Assembly (NCBI RefSeq): GCF_003073045.1
Contig: NC_037595.1
Span: 4,824,227-4,888,226, forward strand
Length of the DNA stretch: 64,000 nucleotides
Source of the DNA: Pomacea canaliculata
Lineage: Eukaryota > Mollusca > Gastropoda > Architaenioglossa > Ampullariidae
Direction of reading: 5' to 3'
Position 1 is the stretch's first letter; each line of letters begins with the position of its first letter. A program made the position numbers and the translations under genes. Positions 34,380 to 46,695 of this stretch are shown here, piece after piece. A model generated the notes under the pieces. It did no database searches and was not told the origin of the DNA. It worked only from the letters and a program-made list of their open reading frames with translations.

Positions 34380-35825
34380 ATGACGACTACCACACTGTCC
34401 ACAGTCATGCTGCTGATGATGTTGGTGGCACTGGCCCTGGGGAGTGTGTTCGCTGGTAACAAAGCTACCTTCGCCATAGTTTGTATTATCTTACACACAC
34501 GATGACGAGGTCGACTTAGATGTAACAAAGATGTTGTGTCACTGGTTTCATTTAATAATAAATACTGTTTTTATACATGCTTAGTCTTTAATCGATTCTC
34601 ATAAATATGTTACATCTGAAAGTAACGAGCAGTAATGATAACACAATGTTTTCAACATGCAGATGAACGTCGATCAGTGAACTGTGGACACCCCAGACCA
34701 TGTACATTGGATCTGATTCCTCACTGCATCAAGGGTTGGGACATTCCCATATTTGGAAATTGTGCCTTAGTGGAAGCCCTCTGCAAGTAAGTTTCTCTTC
34801 TCGTTGAGATATTATTTTTAGTCACTTTACAATCTTTTGTCTAGTTGTTCTCTGTTAGTCTCAGTTGAAGATCTTTTTGCGTTCTCTAACATTTGTGATG
34901 ATGCTGATTGAATGTACTTAGAGCTGATATTTTTGCTAAGATGAAAAGCTCTTTAACCTAATGATAAATCAAGGTAAGGAGTGTTAGTACTGATACTTTA
35001 TTTTAGGGTTAGCTTCTGAAGCAGGCACTCAATAGCACGATGTCGGTCCCCTTTCTACATTAGTCTCCTTGCCACCAGTCAATAGGATGTATACCACCTT
35101 GATTCAATATACTTATGGAAACTGGCTGCTTGAGTGTACATGTACACAGTCTCTATACTTGTCAAATAAATAGTCGGATGATTTGTAAATAAAGATTTGG
35201 ATATATCTTTGTTGCGGCGATATGCTCTTGGAGGAGTGATAAAAACTAAACTAAAGTTACTGTGTGCTAGTCTGACTAACAGTCAAATGTTAAAAAAAAC
35301 AATCATATTTCTTTAACACAATTTGTTCATTACACAGTTTGATAGAAGTGAGGTTTGGCCTCTTTGATTAGATATTAGATAAAGAATTGCACATGCCAAC
35401 AGTAAAAAAATTTTTAAAATAAAATTCCAAATAGAAAAAAAGAACCGGAAAGAGAAGAGACCAGCGCAATGTCCTGCGTACAGCAAAGCTAATCTGAAAT
35501 GTTCATATTAACGGACACATGTCAGATCGTCTTTTACTGTACCTTGCAAGGCTGTTCGTAGTAAAGGTTAAGAACAGAAACAAAAAAGTGTCTGGATAAC
35601 TACCCGGATGAGAGCAGCTGATAGTGCGAATCAAGAAATAAATAAAATAAATTAAATGCTATTATTTTTCTATCACTGACTGGTGAAGGTGTTGTAAGTC
35701 ATCTTTCTGATTGCAGTGGCGAGGAGGAAGACCACAGCGACAGCTGCATGGTCAACATCGACAAAAGTCCGTATTACATGAGGGTCGTTGTGTCTGATTC
35801 CGAGACCTCTGACCCTGGTGTGTGA
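34380..35825 (+). CDS. K7: Kazal-like, one domain plus 25-residue tail
   Basis: Exons: 34380-34455 (MTTTTLSTVMLLMMLVALAL), 34663-34786 (NCGHPRPC-TLDLIPH-C), 35717-35825; 102 codons. The putative P1 is Leu, the closest match to ovomucoid in the window. After Cys6 (HSDSC) the tail reads MVNIDKSPYY... to SDPGV. The domain-2 remnant continues untranslated to a still good donor (35882), and exon 4 follows at 36269 with its old stop. AATAAA is at 36392. The stop lies 57 nt before the junction. Confidence 0.8.
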
Positions 35826-36399
35826 AGGGACCTCACAGCACGTGCGAGGTCACTGTGCCATCCAGGAGGCCATTTGTGACGAGTGAGTTCCACTGTATTC
35901 ATACAATGCGACATATAGTGTTAAAGAAAGCTAGAGAAAGCTAGACACAACTTGTAGCAGCTAGTACGATGACTAGTAATTAGTGAAATTAACAAAGACC
36001 TTCTAACAGCTTGAGTCCATGATATCAGTTTACCTCGCCGTGTGTTTTGTTGATGTTACGAGAGTGAATCCAATGTGTTTACATGAATGTTCTTTTTTAT
36101 GGGGGATGTTTCTGTGTGTGTGTGTGTGAGAGAGAGAGAGAAAGAGAGAAATACAGACTGAAGAGAAGTACAATTTTATCGAAATCTAAGAAAATACAGA
36201 ATAGTATCTTTTTTCCAGATATTCACATATCACGATAGTGACTTTCTTCTCGGTTTTATTTTTCCTAGAAACGCCGTGCTTGATAGAAGCAGAAGCTGCT
36301 TGCCGTGAGACAAGTCTCCTCCTTCGTTCAACGTTTGCTCTTCATTGTTTATTATCCTTACTGATGATGTAACCTTTGTACTCTTTGGACTAATAAAGT

Positions 36400-36800
36400 G
36401 CAGTAAAAATACCTAAGCTCTTTATGTTTTTCAACAGTATTATGTATTTGTTCTGCTATTTAAAATGAAGTGAAAACTAAACGGCTGTAACGTACACGAG
36501 CATACACGTGCGTGCGCGCAGAAATGTAAAACCAGATACAGACGAACAAAAATACACATATCCATACTTACACACACATGCGCATGAGTGAGCATACTGA
36601 GCAAGAGGATGGCAGGAACAGAATTAAAAGAAGTAAAACACCATAAAAAATAAATTCACAAATAAACAAATCAACAAATACACGAACAACGAAAACGCCC
36701 AATGAATAAATCAAACAGAAAAACAGATGTTAACAAAATTCAGTCGAGGAGGCAACAGGGACTTAAAAATATCAACAGTGGGAGGCGACATTACACGACC
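36400..36800. other. 3' flank of K7, no gene
   Basis: Contains CACACACATGCGCATGAGTG and the A-rich stretch AACGAAAACGCCCAATGAAT, shared with the flanks after K11, K13, K14, K15 and K16. No gene. Confidence 0.5.
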
Positions 36801-37573
36801 AGAAAATAAACCATAATTTCTTTAACCATAATGGCGAAAGTACTTCCACCCCAATGACACGAAAGAAACATTTTCAGGAGTTGGTCGTTTTCATATGGAG
36901 CTGTATATTTGTTGTGTAACGACACAATCACTCATTCCGCGGGTTGGGACATTCCCATATTTGGAAATTGTGAGTTATTTTGTTGATGTAGCAATTAGCA
37001 CATCAATAGCATCAGGTTTGTTACCCAGTGTAGACTGTACAAGGCCTCCATAGTTCCCATCCTTCTGTACGGATGAAGGAAGCGGACCCTGGTTTCTGAT
37101 AAATCACCACAAGTCTCATGGACAATGATCAGGACATTCAAAATAAAGTGTTGATGAGATGATTTTGCCAGACTGCTGAGCTGGCAAGTGTTAAAACACA
37201 TTATGGTAATGTGAGTAGAGCAAAGCTAATCGGAAATGGTCATATTATCCAACACGTGTAAGATGGTCTTATAATGTACCTTGCAAAGCTGTTACTGGAA
37301 AGATTAAAACAGAAACAAAAGACAGATTCTGGATAACTACCCGAATGAGTGGAGCTGATAGTACGAGTCAAGAAATAAATAAAATAAATTGAATGCTATT
37401 ATTTGTCTTTCTATCAATCTCTCTCTCTCACTGCTGCAAGTGTTGTAAGCCAACATTCTGATTGCAGTGGCGAGGAGGACCACAGCGGCAGCTGCATGGT
37501 CAACATCGAGCGAAGTACTGGTTACCGGAGGGTCGTTGTGCCTGACTCCGCGACATCCGACCCTGGTGTGTGA
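36800..37573 (+). pseudogene. K8: chimeric remnant (P2 promoter, exon-2 scrap, exon 3)
   Basis: A P2-type promoter (36800-36938) runs directly into a 35-bp scrap of exon 2 (GGGTTGGGACATTCCCATAT), then into the far part of intron 2, and then an exon 3 (37468-37573: HSGSC, tail MVNIERSTGYRRVVV to SDPGV). There is no exon 1, and no Cys1-3. As in K6, exon 3 then joins the next promoter without a 3' end. Confidence 0.65.
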
Positions 37574-37762
37574 AGGAACTTCAGAGGTCAATAATTTCTT
37601 TAACCTTAATGGCGTTATTACATTCAAACCAATGACACGAAGACATTTTTTTTTTTTGCTTTCGTAGAGAGCTGTATATTTAGTCTGTGATGAGACTATC
37701 CCTCATTGCTGGCTGTGACAGCGACATTGGCCACGTGATCACGTCCACGTCACGTCCACACA

Positions 37763-38649
37763 CTGACGACTACCACACTGTCCACAGTCATGTTGCTGAT
37801 GTTGTTGGTGGCACTGGCCCTGGGGAGTGTGCTCGCTGGTAACAAAGCTACCCTCGCCATAGTTTGTATTATCTTACACACAAGATGACGAAGTCGACTT
37901 AGATGTAAAGATGATGATGTGTCGCTGGTTTTATTTAATAATAAATACTATTTTTATCTTGGACTAGTTTTTAGTCGATCCTCATAAATATGTTACATCT
38001 GAAAGTAACGAGCAGTAATGCAAACATAATGTTGTCTACGAGTAGATGAACAACGATTACCCTACCCAGTGAACTGTAAACCACCCAGATTCTGTTTCCG
38101 TGATTTGGCTCCTCATTGCATCAAGGGCCGGAGAGAACCTGTGCGTGGACATTGTGAGTTCCAGGACGCCATGTGCAGGTAAGTTTCACTTTTCTATCAT
38201 CAATATATGATGTTTTGTCACTTTACAATCATTTCTCTAATTGTTCTCTGTTCATTTCAGCTGAAGCTCTTTTTGTAGTTTTGTTCTCGAACATTTGTGA
38301 TAATACTGATCAAATATACTTACTGTTGTCTTTATGCTCAAATGAAAAACTCTTTTACCTAATGATAAATCAAGGTAAGGAGTGTTAGTACGATAATTAA
38401 TTTTAGGATAGCTTCTCAGACCAACCCATGCTGATAGTATGACTCAAGAAATAATAATAATAAAAAAAAAATAGAATTCATTTCTTTTTCTATCTCTCTC
38501 TGACTGGTGTAGGTGTTGTAAGCCATCTTTCTGATTGCAGTGGCAGAGAGTGGGACCCCAGCAAGAGCTGCTTGAGCAAGATTGGGTCACGATGGAATCA
38601 ACTGCGGATCACCTCACGTGATTCCGAGACCTCCGACCCTGGTGTTTGA
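37763..38649 (+). CDS. K9: Kazal-like, one domain plus tail; CTG at the first start
   Basis: Exons: 37763-37838, 38046-38178, 38541-38649. The aligned ATG reads CTG at 37763; translation probably begins at the in-frame ATG 37790 (MLLMLLVALALGSVLAG), giving 96 codons and a still hydrophobic leader. Domain 1: NCKPPRFC-FRDLAPH-C...; the putative P1 is Arg, which would suit trypsin-like proteases. Cys6 is in DPSKSC, and the tail is of the LSKIGSRWNQ type ending SDPGV. Intron 2 is short here (362 nt; 750-1,630 nt elsewhere in this block). Exon-4 relic at 39092; AATAAA at 39214. Confidence 0.75.
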
Positions 38650-39529
38650 AGGGACCTCAGATGTCACTGTGCCATCCAGGAGGCCACTTGTGACGAGTGA
38701 GTTAATTCCGCTTTCTTCACACAATGCGACATAAAGTGTTAGAGAAAGCTAGAGGAAGCTAGACACAACTTGTAGCAGCTAGTACGATGACTAGTAATTA
38801 GTGAAATTAACAAAGAACTTTTAACATCTTGAGTCCATGATATCAGTTTACCTCGCCGTGTGTTTTGTTGATATAACGAGAGCGAATCCAATGTGTTTAC
38901 ATGAATGTTCTTTTCTTTTTATTGGGGATGTTCCTCTGTCTGTGTGTGTAAGAGAGAAAGACAGAGAAAGAAAGACAGATAGACAAAGGAAAGTACACTT
39001 TTATCGAAATCTGAGGAAATTCAGTTTAATATATTTTAGAGATATTCTCATATCACGATAGTTACTTTCTTCTCGGTTTTATTTTTCCTAGAAACGTCGT
39101 GCTTGATACAAGCAATAGCTGCTTGCAGTGAGACAAGTCTCCTCCTTCGTGAAATGTTTGCACTACATTGTTTATTATCCTTACTGTCCACGTGACCTTT
39201 GTACTCTTGGACCAATAAAGTGCAGTAAAAAATATCTAAGGTCTATAAGTTTTTCAATAGTAAAATGGATTTGGTCTGATAGTTTAAATTAACTGAGAAT
39301 GTTTGTTGAGGGTGTGTAAATGGAAAAGACAGTGAGACAGTGGAAAAGTGAAGATAGATGAGAATTCACTTGCACACACCAACACTCACAACATGTGAGG
39401 CAGACATAACAAAGGACAAACTCCTCCTGTGGGTACTAACCGCAGTCACACAATCCACGTCTGAAACGCACCCTTCCGAGCCAAAGTCACTAAAAAAAAA
39501 AAGATGACCTAAAATGTTTCTCAAAATTT

Positions 39530-40374
39530 AATTTTTCAAATCTTCTTTGAAGAGACGCAATTGCTGTATCCACTATCATGTTGAAGCAGTTGATGCGGAC
39601 ATCCTCCTGGGCATTTCTTCCTCCTACAGCTTCTCCTTCGTATTGTTCGTAATCAAACATTCTCCTTCTCTTTCTAATTCGTGTAGCTTTAAAAACTGCT
39701 TCTGTATCCAAATCCTCTGCAATTTCTCTTGCATTAATCAGAGAGCTTGAAAATCCATTTTGACGATAATCTGTCAGCCATGTGCAAATGCCCTCCAAGC
39801 CATTTAGTGCATCTGAAAAATCCGCAGTCAGACCTTGAAGTTCTTTACTGACCGTGTTTATTCGAAACAATAAGTCATACCAGAAGCACAAGGAAACAAG
39901 GAATTTGAAATTCTTCAGTTCGTTAGCCAGTGATTCAGTTTCACTCCGAGTTTTTGGATCGTTCGTTTCCTCCGACAGTTTGACCAATGCATCATAAAAG
40001 TTTCCAGCCTGATACCTCACAGCTTTCACGCTGTCTACACGACACTCCCATCGTGTTTCACATAAAGGTTTGGGAGTCATGTCTGTCACAAACTGAAGCA
40101 AGATTTCCCACCTTTTCCCAGATCCAGAGAAGAGAAGGTACAATCGTTGCAGGATGCCGAAAAATGTCATACCTTCTGGGCAACATTTGGCCATATCACC
40201 AAGCAGGAGGTTGTAACTGTGACATGCACATGTCTCCAAGCGCGTCCAGCGAGAATGTGATACGGCTGACTACACTTCCATATGCCTAGTTACCATATCT
40301 ATCAGGCGCGGGGCCCCTTGAAGCGCGGGGCCCTAGGCAGATGCCTCGTCTGCCTGCCCCTAAGCACGGCCCTG
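39530..40374 (-). mobile_element. hAT element (ZMYM1-like transposase), internally deleted
   Basis: The right end (its 5' end) is CAGGGCCGTGCTTAGGGGCA read on the minus strand, a typical hAT terminus. Inside, a minus-strand frame (39490-40239) carries ETCACHSYNLLLGDMAKCC, LLFSGSGKRWEILLQFV and ETRWECRVDSVKAVRYQ, matching the middle of hAT transposases of the zinc-finger-MYM-1-like group. The N-terminal zinc finger, the first catalytic Asp region and the C-terminal dimerisation part are missing. The frame runs out of the element into the K9 flank (its last few residues). No matching left terminus or target duplication is present. Confidence 0.75.
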
Positions 40375-40823
40375 ACCACAAGTCTCCTGGAAAAGGATCG
40401 GGGCATTCAAAATAAATTGCTGATGAGATGATTTTGCCAGACTGCTGAGCTGCCAAGTATCCGTAATGTGAGTAGAACAAAGCTAATCTGAAATGGTCAT
40501 ATTATCCAAAACGTGTAAGATGGTCTTATAATGTACCTTGCAAAGCTATTACTGGAAAGATTAAAACAGAAACAAAAGACAAATTCTGGATAACAACCCC
40601 GATGAGTGGAGCTGATAGTACGAGTCAAGAAATAAATAAAATAAATTAAATGCTATTATTTTTCTATCCCTCTCTCACTGCTGCAGGTGTTGTAAGTCAT
40701 CATTCTGATTGCAGTGGCGAGGAGGAGGACCACAGTGGCAGCTGCATGGTCAACATCGAGCGAAGTCCTGGTTACCGGAGGGTCGTTGTGCCTGATTCCG
40801 CGACATCCGACCCTGGTGTGTGA
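40375..40823 (+). pseudogene. K10: orphan exon 3 behind the hAT element
   Basis: The sequence resumes inside intron 2 (CACAAGTCTCCTGGAAAAGG) right at the hAT end. Exon 3 follows at 40715-40823 (HSGSC, tail MVNIERSPGYRRVVV to SDPGV, stop 40821-40823). Promoter, exon 1 and exon 2 are missing. Exon 3 joins the K11 promoter at GAGGTCAATAATTTC, the same junction as K8. Confidence 0.65.
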
Positions 40824-41023
40824 AGGGACTTCAGAGGTCAATAATTTCTTTAACCTTAATGGCGTTATTACTTTCAAACCAATGACACGAAGGCAATTTT
40901 TTTCTTTTTTTTTTTTTTTGCTTTCGTAGTGAGCTGTATATTTAGTCTGTGATGAGACTATCCCTCATTGCTGGCTGTGACAGCGACATTGTCACGTGAT
41001 CACGTCCACGTCACGTTCACACA

Positions 41024-43648
41024 CTGACGACTACCACAGTGTCCACAATCATGCTGCTGATGCTGCTGGTGGCACTGGCCCTGGGGAGTGTGCTCGCTGG
41101 TAACAAAGCTACCTTCGCCATAGTTTGTATTATCTTACACACACGATGACGAGGTCGACTTTGATGTAAACATGATGATGTGTGGCTGGTTTCATTTCAT
41201 AATAAATACTATTTTTATCTTGGACTAGCCTTTAGTCCATTCTCATAAATATTTTACATCTGAAAGTAACGAGCAGTAATGCAAACACATTGTTTTCTAC
41301 GTGCAGATGAATACTCCTTCCCAGTGAACTGTGAAGAACCCAGATTGTGTACCGATGATCGGACGCCTTACTGCATCAAGGGCCGGAGAGAACCTGTGCG
41401 TGGACATTGTGAGTTCCAGGACGCCCTATGCAGGTAGGTTTCGCTTCTCTCTCGTCGATATATTATGTTTAGTCACTTTACAATCATTTCTGTAATTGTT
41501 CTCTGATTGTTTCAGTTGAATCTCTGTTGTTAGTTCAGTTCTCTAACATTGTGATAATGCTGATCAAATGTACTTACAGTTTTTTTTTTTTGCCAAGGTT
41601 GAAAAGCTCTTTCACCGATTGATAAATCAAGATAAGAAGTGTTAGTACGGATACTTTATTTTATTTAATCAAGCAGGCACTCAATACTTAAGTGACGGAT
41701 CTTTTCTACATTATTCTCCTAGCCACCAGTGAATAAGATGTTTACCATTTTACTTCCATACACCAATCGAAACTAGCTGCTTGAGAATACATGTACACAG
41801 TCTCTATACGTATCGAATAAATAGTCGGAGGAATTCTAAATAAAAATTTGGATACAACTTTCTTCGCTCTTTGTTGCAGCCTTCCGCTCTTTGATGAGTA
41901 ACAAGGTTTAAACTAAAGTTACTCTGTGCTCGTCTAACAATTGATTGTAAGAAACCAATCATGTTTCTTTAACACAATCTGTTCATTGAACAGTTTGATT
42001 GAAGTGAGTTTTGGCCTTTTTGATTAGATATAAGATTCTAAATTGTACATGCGCACAGTACAAACCATTTAAAAATAATCCCAAATAGACACTAAAAAAG
42101 AGAAATGGAAAGAGAAGCGACCAATTCAATCTTTCTGGATACAGCAAGTGATGAGAAGAGAAAGAACTAAACTGTGTAGATAGGTCTGTCGGTGAGGATG
42201 TGTAAAGCGATGGTCAGAGTTAACAAATCCCACAAACACAAAGATTGGAGCTGCGTTGATATTGAAACAGCAACATTTACAATGACCAAGTGGGTAGAAA
42301 TTAGCTCATCAATGGCATCAGGTTTGTTACCTAATGTAGACTGAACAAGGCCTCCATAGTTCCCATCCTTCTGTACGGATAAAGGAAGTGGATCCTCAGG
42401 GTTGTCCATGGGACATATTTTTCTATCCCGTCCCATCCCATCCCATGGCAATTTATGCCTGTCCCATCCCGTCACATCCCACGGGATGTTTCCCATGGGA
42501 TTTCCATGGTATTAACAATCCTATGGACAACACTGAAAACCACTTTTTGGCTTTTGTTCTATAATTCCTGCTACTTCACATACAATAGATGATTCAGAGG
42601 AAAGATTTAAATCCTTGATGAATGAAATAACAGTAAATTTATTTTGCAATATCAAGTATCGACTACCATGGGAAATACAAATGTGTGCTGTCCCATCCCA
42701 TCCCATCCCATGGGACGTTTACCATGGGATTCCCATTCCGATGGACAACACTGTGGATCCTGTTTGCACCACTAACCCAACCCAGAGAAAAAATCGGGGC
42801 ATTCAAAATGAAGTGCTCATGAAATAGTTTTGAATTTTTGTTAGACTGCTGAGCTGCCAAGTAGCCCTAATGTGAGCAGAGGGAAAAAAATTCAAATGGT
42901 CATATAAACCGACATATTTAAGACCGTGTTTCAGCTTATCTTGCAAGGTGGTTCACGACAAGGTGTAAACAGAAAGTAAAAATTGTCAAGTAATAAAATG
43001 TTAATCTTTTTCTTTCTGCCTCGTTCTTACTGGTGCATGTGTTGTAAGCCATCATTCTGATTGCAGGGGCGAGAAGGAAGACCCCAGCAACACCTGCTTT
43101 CTGCCCTACCCCATCAGGTGCGACCGACCGCCCGACGAACGAGCCTGTGTCCGTGACTGCCGACCCTGGTGTGTGGTGGGACGCTCCGAGCCCCTGCGAG
43201 GTCACTGTGCCATCCAGAGGGCCATTTGTGACGAGTGAGTTAATTCTGCTTACTTCATACAGTGCGAGATATAGTGTGAGAAAAAGCTAGAGGAAGCTAG
43301 ACACAACTTGTAGCAGCTAGTACGATGACTAGTAATTAGTGAAATTAACAAAGACCTTTTAACATCTTGAGTCCATGATATCAGTTTACCTCGCCGTGTG
43401 TTTTGTTGATATAACGAGAGTGAATCCAATGTGTTTACATGAATGTTCTTTTTTCTGGGGGATGTTTCTGTGTGTGTGTGTGAGAAAGAGAGAAAGACCG
43501 AAGGGAAGTACACTTTTATCGAAAAGTGTAACAATTACCAAATGGTATATTTTCGAGATATTCACATATCACGATAGTGATTTTCATCTCCGTGTTACTT
43601 TTTCCTAGATACGCCGTGGTTGATAGAATCAGAAGCTGCTTGCCATGA
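41024..43648 (+). CDS. K11: two-domain Kazal-like inhibitor with an extra Cys
   Basis: Exons: 41024-41099, 41307-41433, 43067-43234, 43609-43648. CTG replaces the first ATG; from the ATG at 41051 the product is 127 codons. Domain 1: NCEEPRLC-TDDRTPY-C; the putative P1 is Asp. Exon 3 here keeps the whole second domain: CDRPPDERAC-VRDCRPW-C-x11-C-AIQRAI-C, with Cys6 in DRIRSC and the ending LP-stop. It is the only member of the K5-K16 block to keep domain 2. An additional Cys (VRDCRPW, where K1 has FRDLRPF) sits three residues after the putative P1 Arg. Intron 2 holds a 357-bp hAT-type MITE. AATAAA is at 43742. Confidence 0.8.
42397..42753. mobile_element. hAT-type MITE in intron 2 of K11
   Basis: Begins CAGGGTTGTCCATGGGA and ends TCCCATTCCGATGGACAACACTG (last 20: CATTCCGATGGACAACACTG). 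The flanking octamers TGGATCCT (42389-42396 and 42754-42761) are identical. Short CATCCCATCCC-type repeats fill the ends, and there is no transposase. Other copies of the intron lack it and read GAAGCGGACCCTGG across the site. Confidence 0.85.
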
Positions 43649-44149
43649 GACAAGTCTCCTCCTTCGTGAAACGTTTGCACTTCATTGTTTATTATCCTTA
43701 CTGACCACGTGACCTTTGTGCTCTTTGAACTACTAAAGTGCAATAAAAAATATCTAAGCTCTCTTTGCTTCTCAACAGTAAAATGGATTCGCTCTGATAC
43801 TTAAAATTAAGTGAGAACTGTTACTGAATGTCTGTTAATTGGTATGTAAATGGAAAAGACTGTGAGATGGAGGAAAAGTGAAGACAGATAACAATTCACG
43901 TCCCACACACATGCGCATGAGTGAGCATACTGAGCAAGATAACAACAGGTACAGAATTGGAAACAGTTAAACACAATAAATAATAAATGCATAAAAAAAT
44001 AATCAAATACTCGTCCAGCGAAAACGCCCAATAAATATTCAAAAAGAAAAACAGACTTTAAAAAAAAATCAGGCGAGGAGGCAACAGCGATTCACTCCAG
44101 GGGAGTTAACTGGGTTAGAAATCTCCACAGTGGGAGGCGACATTATACG

Positions 44150-44390
44150 AACAGAAAATAAACCATAATTTATTTAACCACAATTGCGAAAGTACTTTCA
44201 CTCCAATGACACGATGGAAACATTTTTAAGAGTTGGTCGTTTTCGCAGTGAGCTGTATATTTAGTGTGTGATGAGACAATCACTCATTCCAGGCGGTGAC
44301 ATTTAGCACGTGACAACTTCCACGTCACGTGCACAGACTGAAGACTGATTATTAAAGTCGCGGGTAGTTTTAGAGGCAATTTAAAGGTAA
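44150..44390 (+). promoter_or_regulatory. P2 orphan promoter copy (44.2 kb)
   Basis: Homologous to P1 from CATAATTTATTTAACCACAA through GAGCTGTATATTTAGTGTGT to TAGCACGTGACAACTTCCAC. At the position of exon 1 it reads ACTGAAGACTGATTATTAAA, so the signal peptide is gone. The Cys-rich segment found after the other P2 copies is deleted here; the sequence goes on into the S1 spacer. Confidence 0.55.
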
Positions 44391-44937
44391 ATTTAGAGAG
44401 CGTTGTATTTGTAGTAACTTAGTGATTACATAACAAGATATACACAAACAACTACATTGATACACAAACATATAAACGCACACATACGGCCGGCATACTA
44501 GCTTGAAGTACGAGAGCAATAAAATTAAAAAAAACACCGAAAGAAGAACAATATTAAAATTAATGAACAAAAAGACAAATACACAAATATACGAAAAGCA
44601 GAATGAAAAAAGCGAAGGTTTCAAAAAGAGGAAAACATTAATATAAAAGATTGTCAGGCAAACAGACAAAAGAGTTAATTTGGTTTCTGTGTGTGTGTGT
44701 GTAGGGAATCGTCCTGGTCTAAAAAACAAGGGAGTTGATATTATACGAACAGAAAATAAACCATAATTTCTTTAACCTTAATGGCGTTATTATTTACAGT
44801 GCAATACCACGAAGACATTTTTTTTTTTTTTGGCTTTCGTAGAGAGCTATATATTTAGTCTGTGATGAGACTATCCCTCATTGCTGCCTGTGACAGCGAC
44901 ATTGTTCACGTGATCACGTCCACGTCACGTCCACACA

Positions 44938-46695
44938 CTGACGACTACCACACTGTCCACAGTCATGCTGCTGATGCTGTTGGTGGCACTGGCCCTGGGG
45001 AGTGTGCTCGCTGGTAACAAAGCTACCTTCGCCATAGTTTGTATTATCTTACACACACGATGACGAGGTCGACTTAGATTTTCATAAATATGTTACATCT
45101 AAGAGCAACGAGCATTAATGCAATAATAATGTTTTCTACGTGCAGATGAACAACGATTACCCTACCCAGTGAACTGTGAAGAACCCAGATGGTGTTACGA
45201 TGATCTGGGTCCTCACTGCATCAAGGGCCAGGTAGCTCCCGTCTTGGGACATTGTGACTTCCAGGAGGCCATCTGCAAGTAAGTTTCGCTTCTTTGTCGT
45301 CGATATATGATGTTTTGTCACTTTACAATCCTTTCTCTAATTGTTCTCTGTTAGTTTCAATTGAAGCTCTTTTTTTTGTGTCCCTTAACATTTGTGATGA
45401 TGCTGATTGGATGTCCTTCGAGTTGTTTTTTGCTAAAATGATAAGCTGTTTTACCTAATGATAAATCAAGGTAAGAGCTGTTAGTACAGATACTTTATTT
45501 TAGGATAGCTTCTGAAGCAGGCACTCAATAGCAAGATGTCGGACACTTTCTACATTAGTCTCCTTGCCACCAGTAAATAGGATGTATACCACCTTGATTC
45601 AATATACCTATGGAAACTGTCTGCTTGAGTGTACATGTACACAGTCTCTATACGTATGAAGAAGTGCTCGAAAATTTGTATATAATATTGATATAAAACT
45701 TTTTCCCCCTCTTTGTGGCGGCCAAATGCTCTCCGAGGAGTAACAAGGACTAAACTAAAGTAATTCTGTGCTAGTCTGAGTAGCAATCGAATGTAAAAAA
45801 CAATCATATTTCTTTAACACAATTTGTTCATTACACAGTTTGATAGAAGTGAGGTCTGGCTCTTTGATAAGATATTAGATAAAGAATTGCACATGCGCAC
45901 AGAACCCTTTAAAACTAATCAAAAATAGACAGCAAAAATTAAGAAAAACGGAAAGAGAAGAGACCAATACAATCTCTCTGCTTACAGCAAGTGTGAGGGG
46001 TGAGATTCCGGACTAAATTGTGTAGATAGGTCTGTCAAGGAAGATGTCTCAAGCGATGGTCAGAGTTAAGAAATCCCACAAACACAAAGATTGGAGCTGC
46101 ACAGGAGAAATTGTCTTTGATATTGAAACAGCAACACCTGCAATGACCACGTGGGTAGAAATTAGCACATCAATGGCATCAGGTTTGTTACCCAGTGTAG
46201 ACTGAACAAGGCCTCCATAGTTCCCATCCTTCTGTTTGTATAAAGAAAGCGGACCCTGGTTTCTGATAAATCACCACCGGTCTCAGAGAAAAAGATCGGG
46301 ACATTGAAAATAAAGTGCTGATGAAGTGCCAGACTGCTGAGCTGGCAAGTATCCGTAATGTGAGTAGAACAAAGCTAATCTGAAATGGTCATATTAAAGG
46401 ACACGTGTATAATGGTCTTTTAATGTACCTTGCAAAGCTGTTCATGGAAAGGTTAAAGCATAAACTAAAAAGTGTCTGAATAACTACCCGGATGAGTGCA
46501 GCTGATGGAGCTAGTCAAGAAATAAATAAAATAAATTAAATGCTGTTATTTTTCTTTCTATCTCAGACTGGTGAATGTGTTGTGAGTCATCTTTCTGATT
46601 GCAGTGGCGCGGAATGGGACCCCAGTGACAGGTGCATGGTCAACTACGGGAGGGTCGCTTTGCCTGATTCCGAGACCTCTGACCCTGGTGTGTGA
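44938..46695 (+). CDS. K12: Kazal-like, one domain plus short tail; CTG start position
   Basis: Exons: 44938-45013, 45146-45278, 46605-46695. From the ATG at 44965 the product is 90 codons. Domain 1: NCEEPRWC-YDDLGPH-C, Cys6 in DPSDRC; the putative P1 is Asp. The tail is the short MVNYGRVALP form ending SDPGV. Intron 1 is only 132 nt because its middle is missing relative to K9. The old exon-3 donor (46742) and exon 4 (47108) persist in the 3' UTR; AATAAA at 47231. Confidence 0.78.

Noticed and set aside
43250-43534. Minus-strand frames ending LCLASSSF... in intron 3 of many units (46703, 49848, 62079)
   Set aside because: The conserved nucleotide stretch (TAGACACAACTTGTAGCAGC) is intronic; frame length varies freely between copies.
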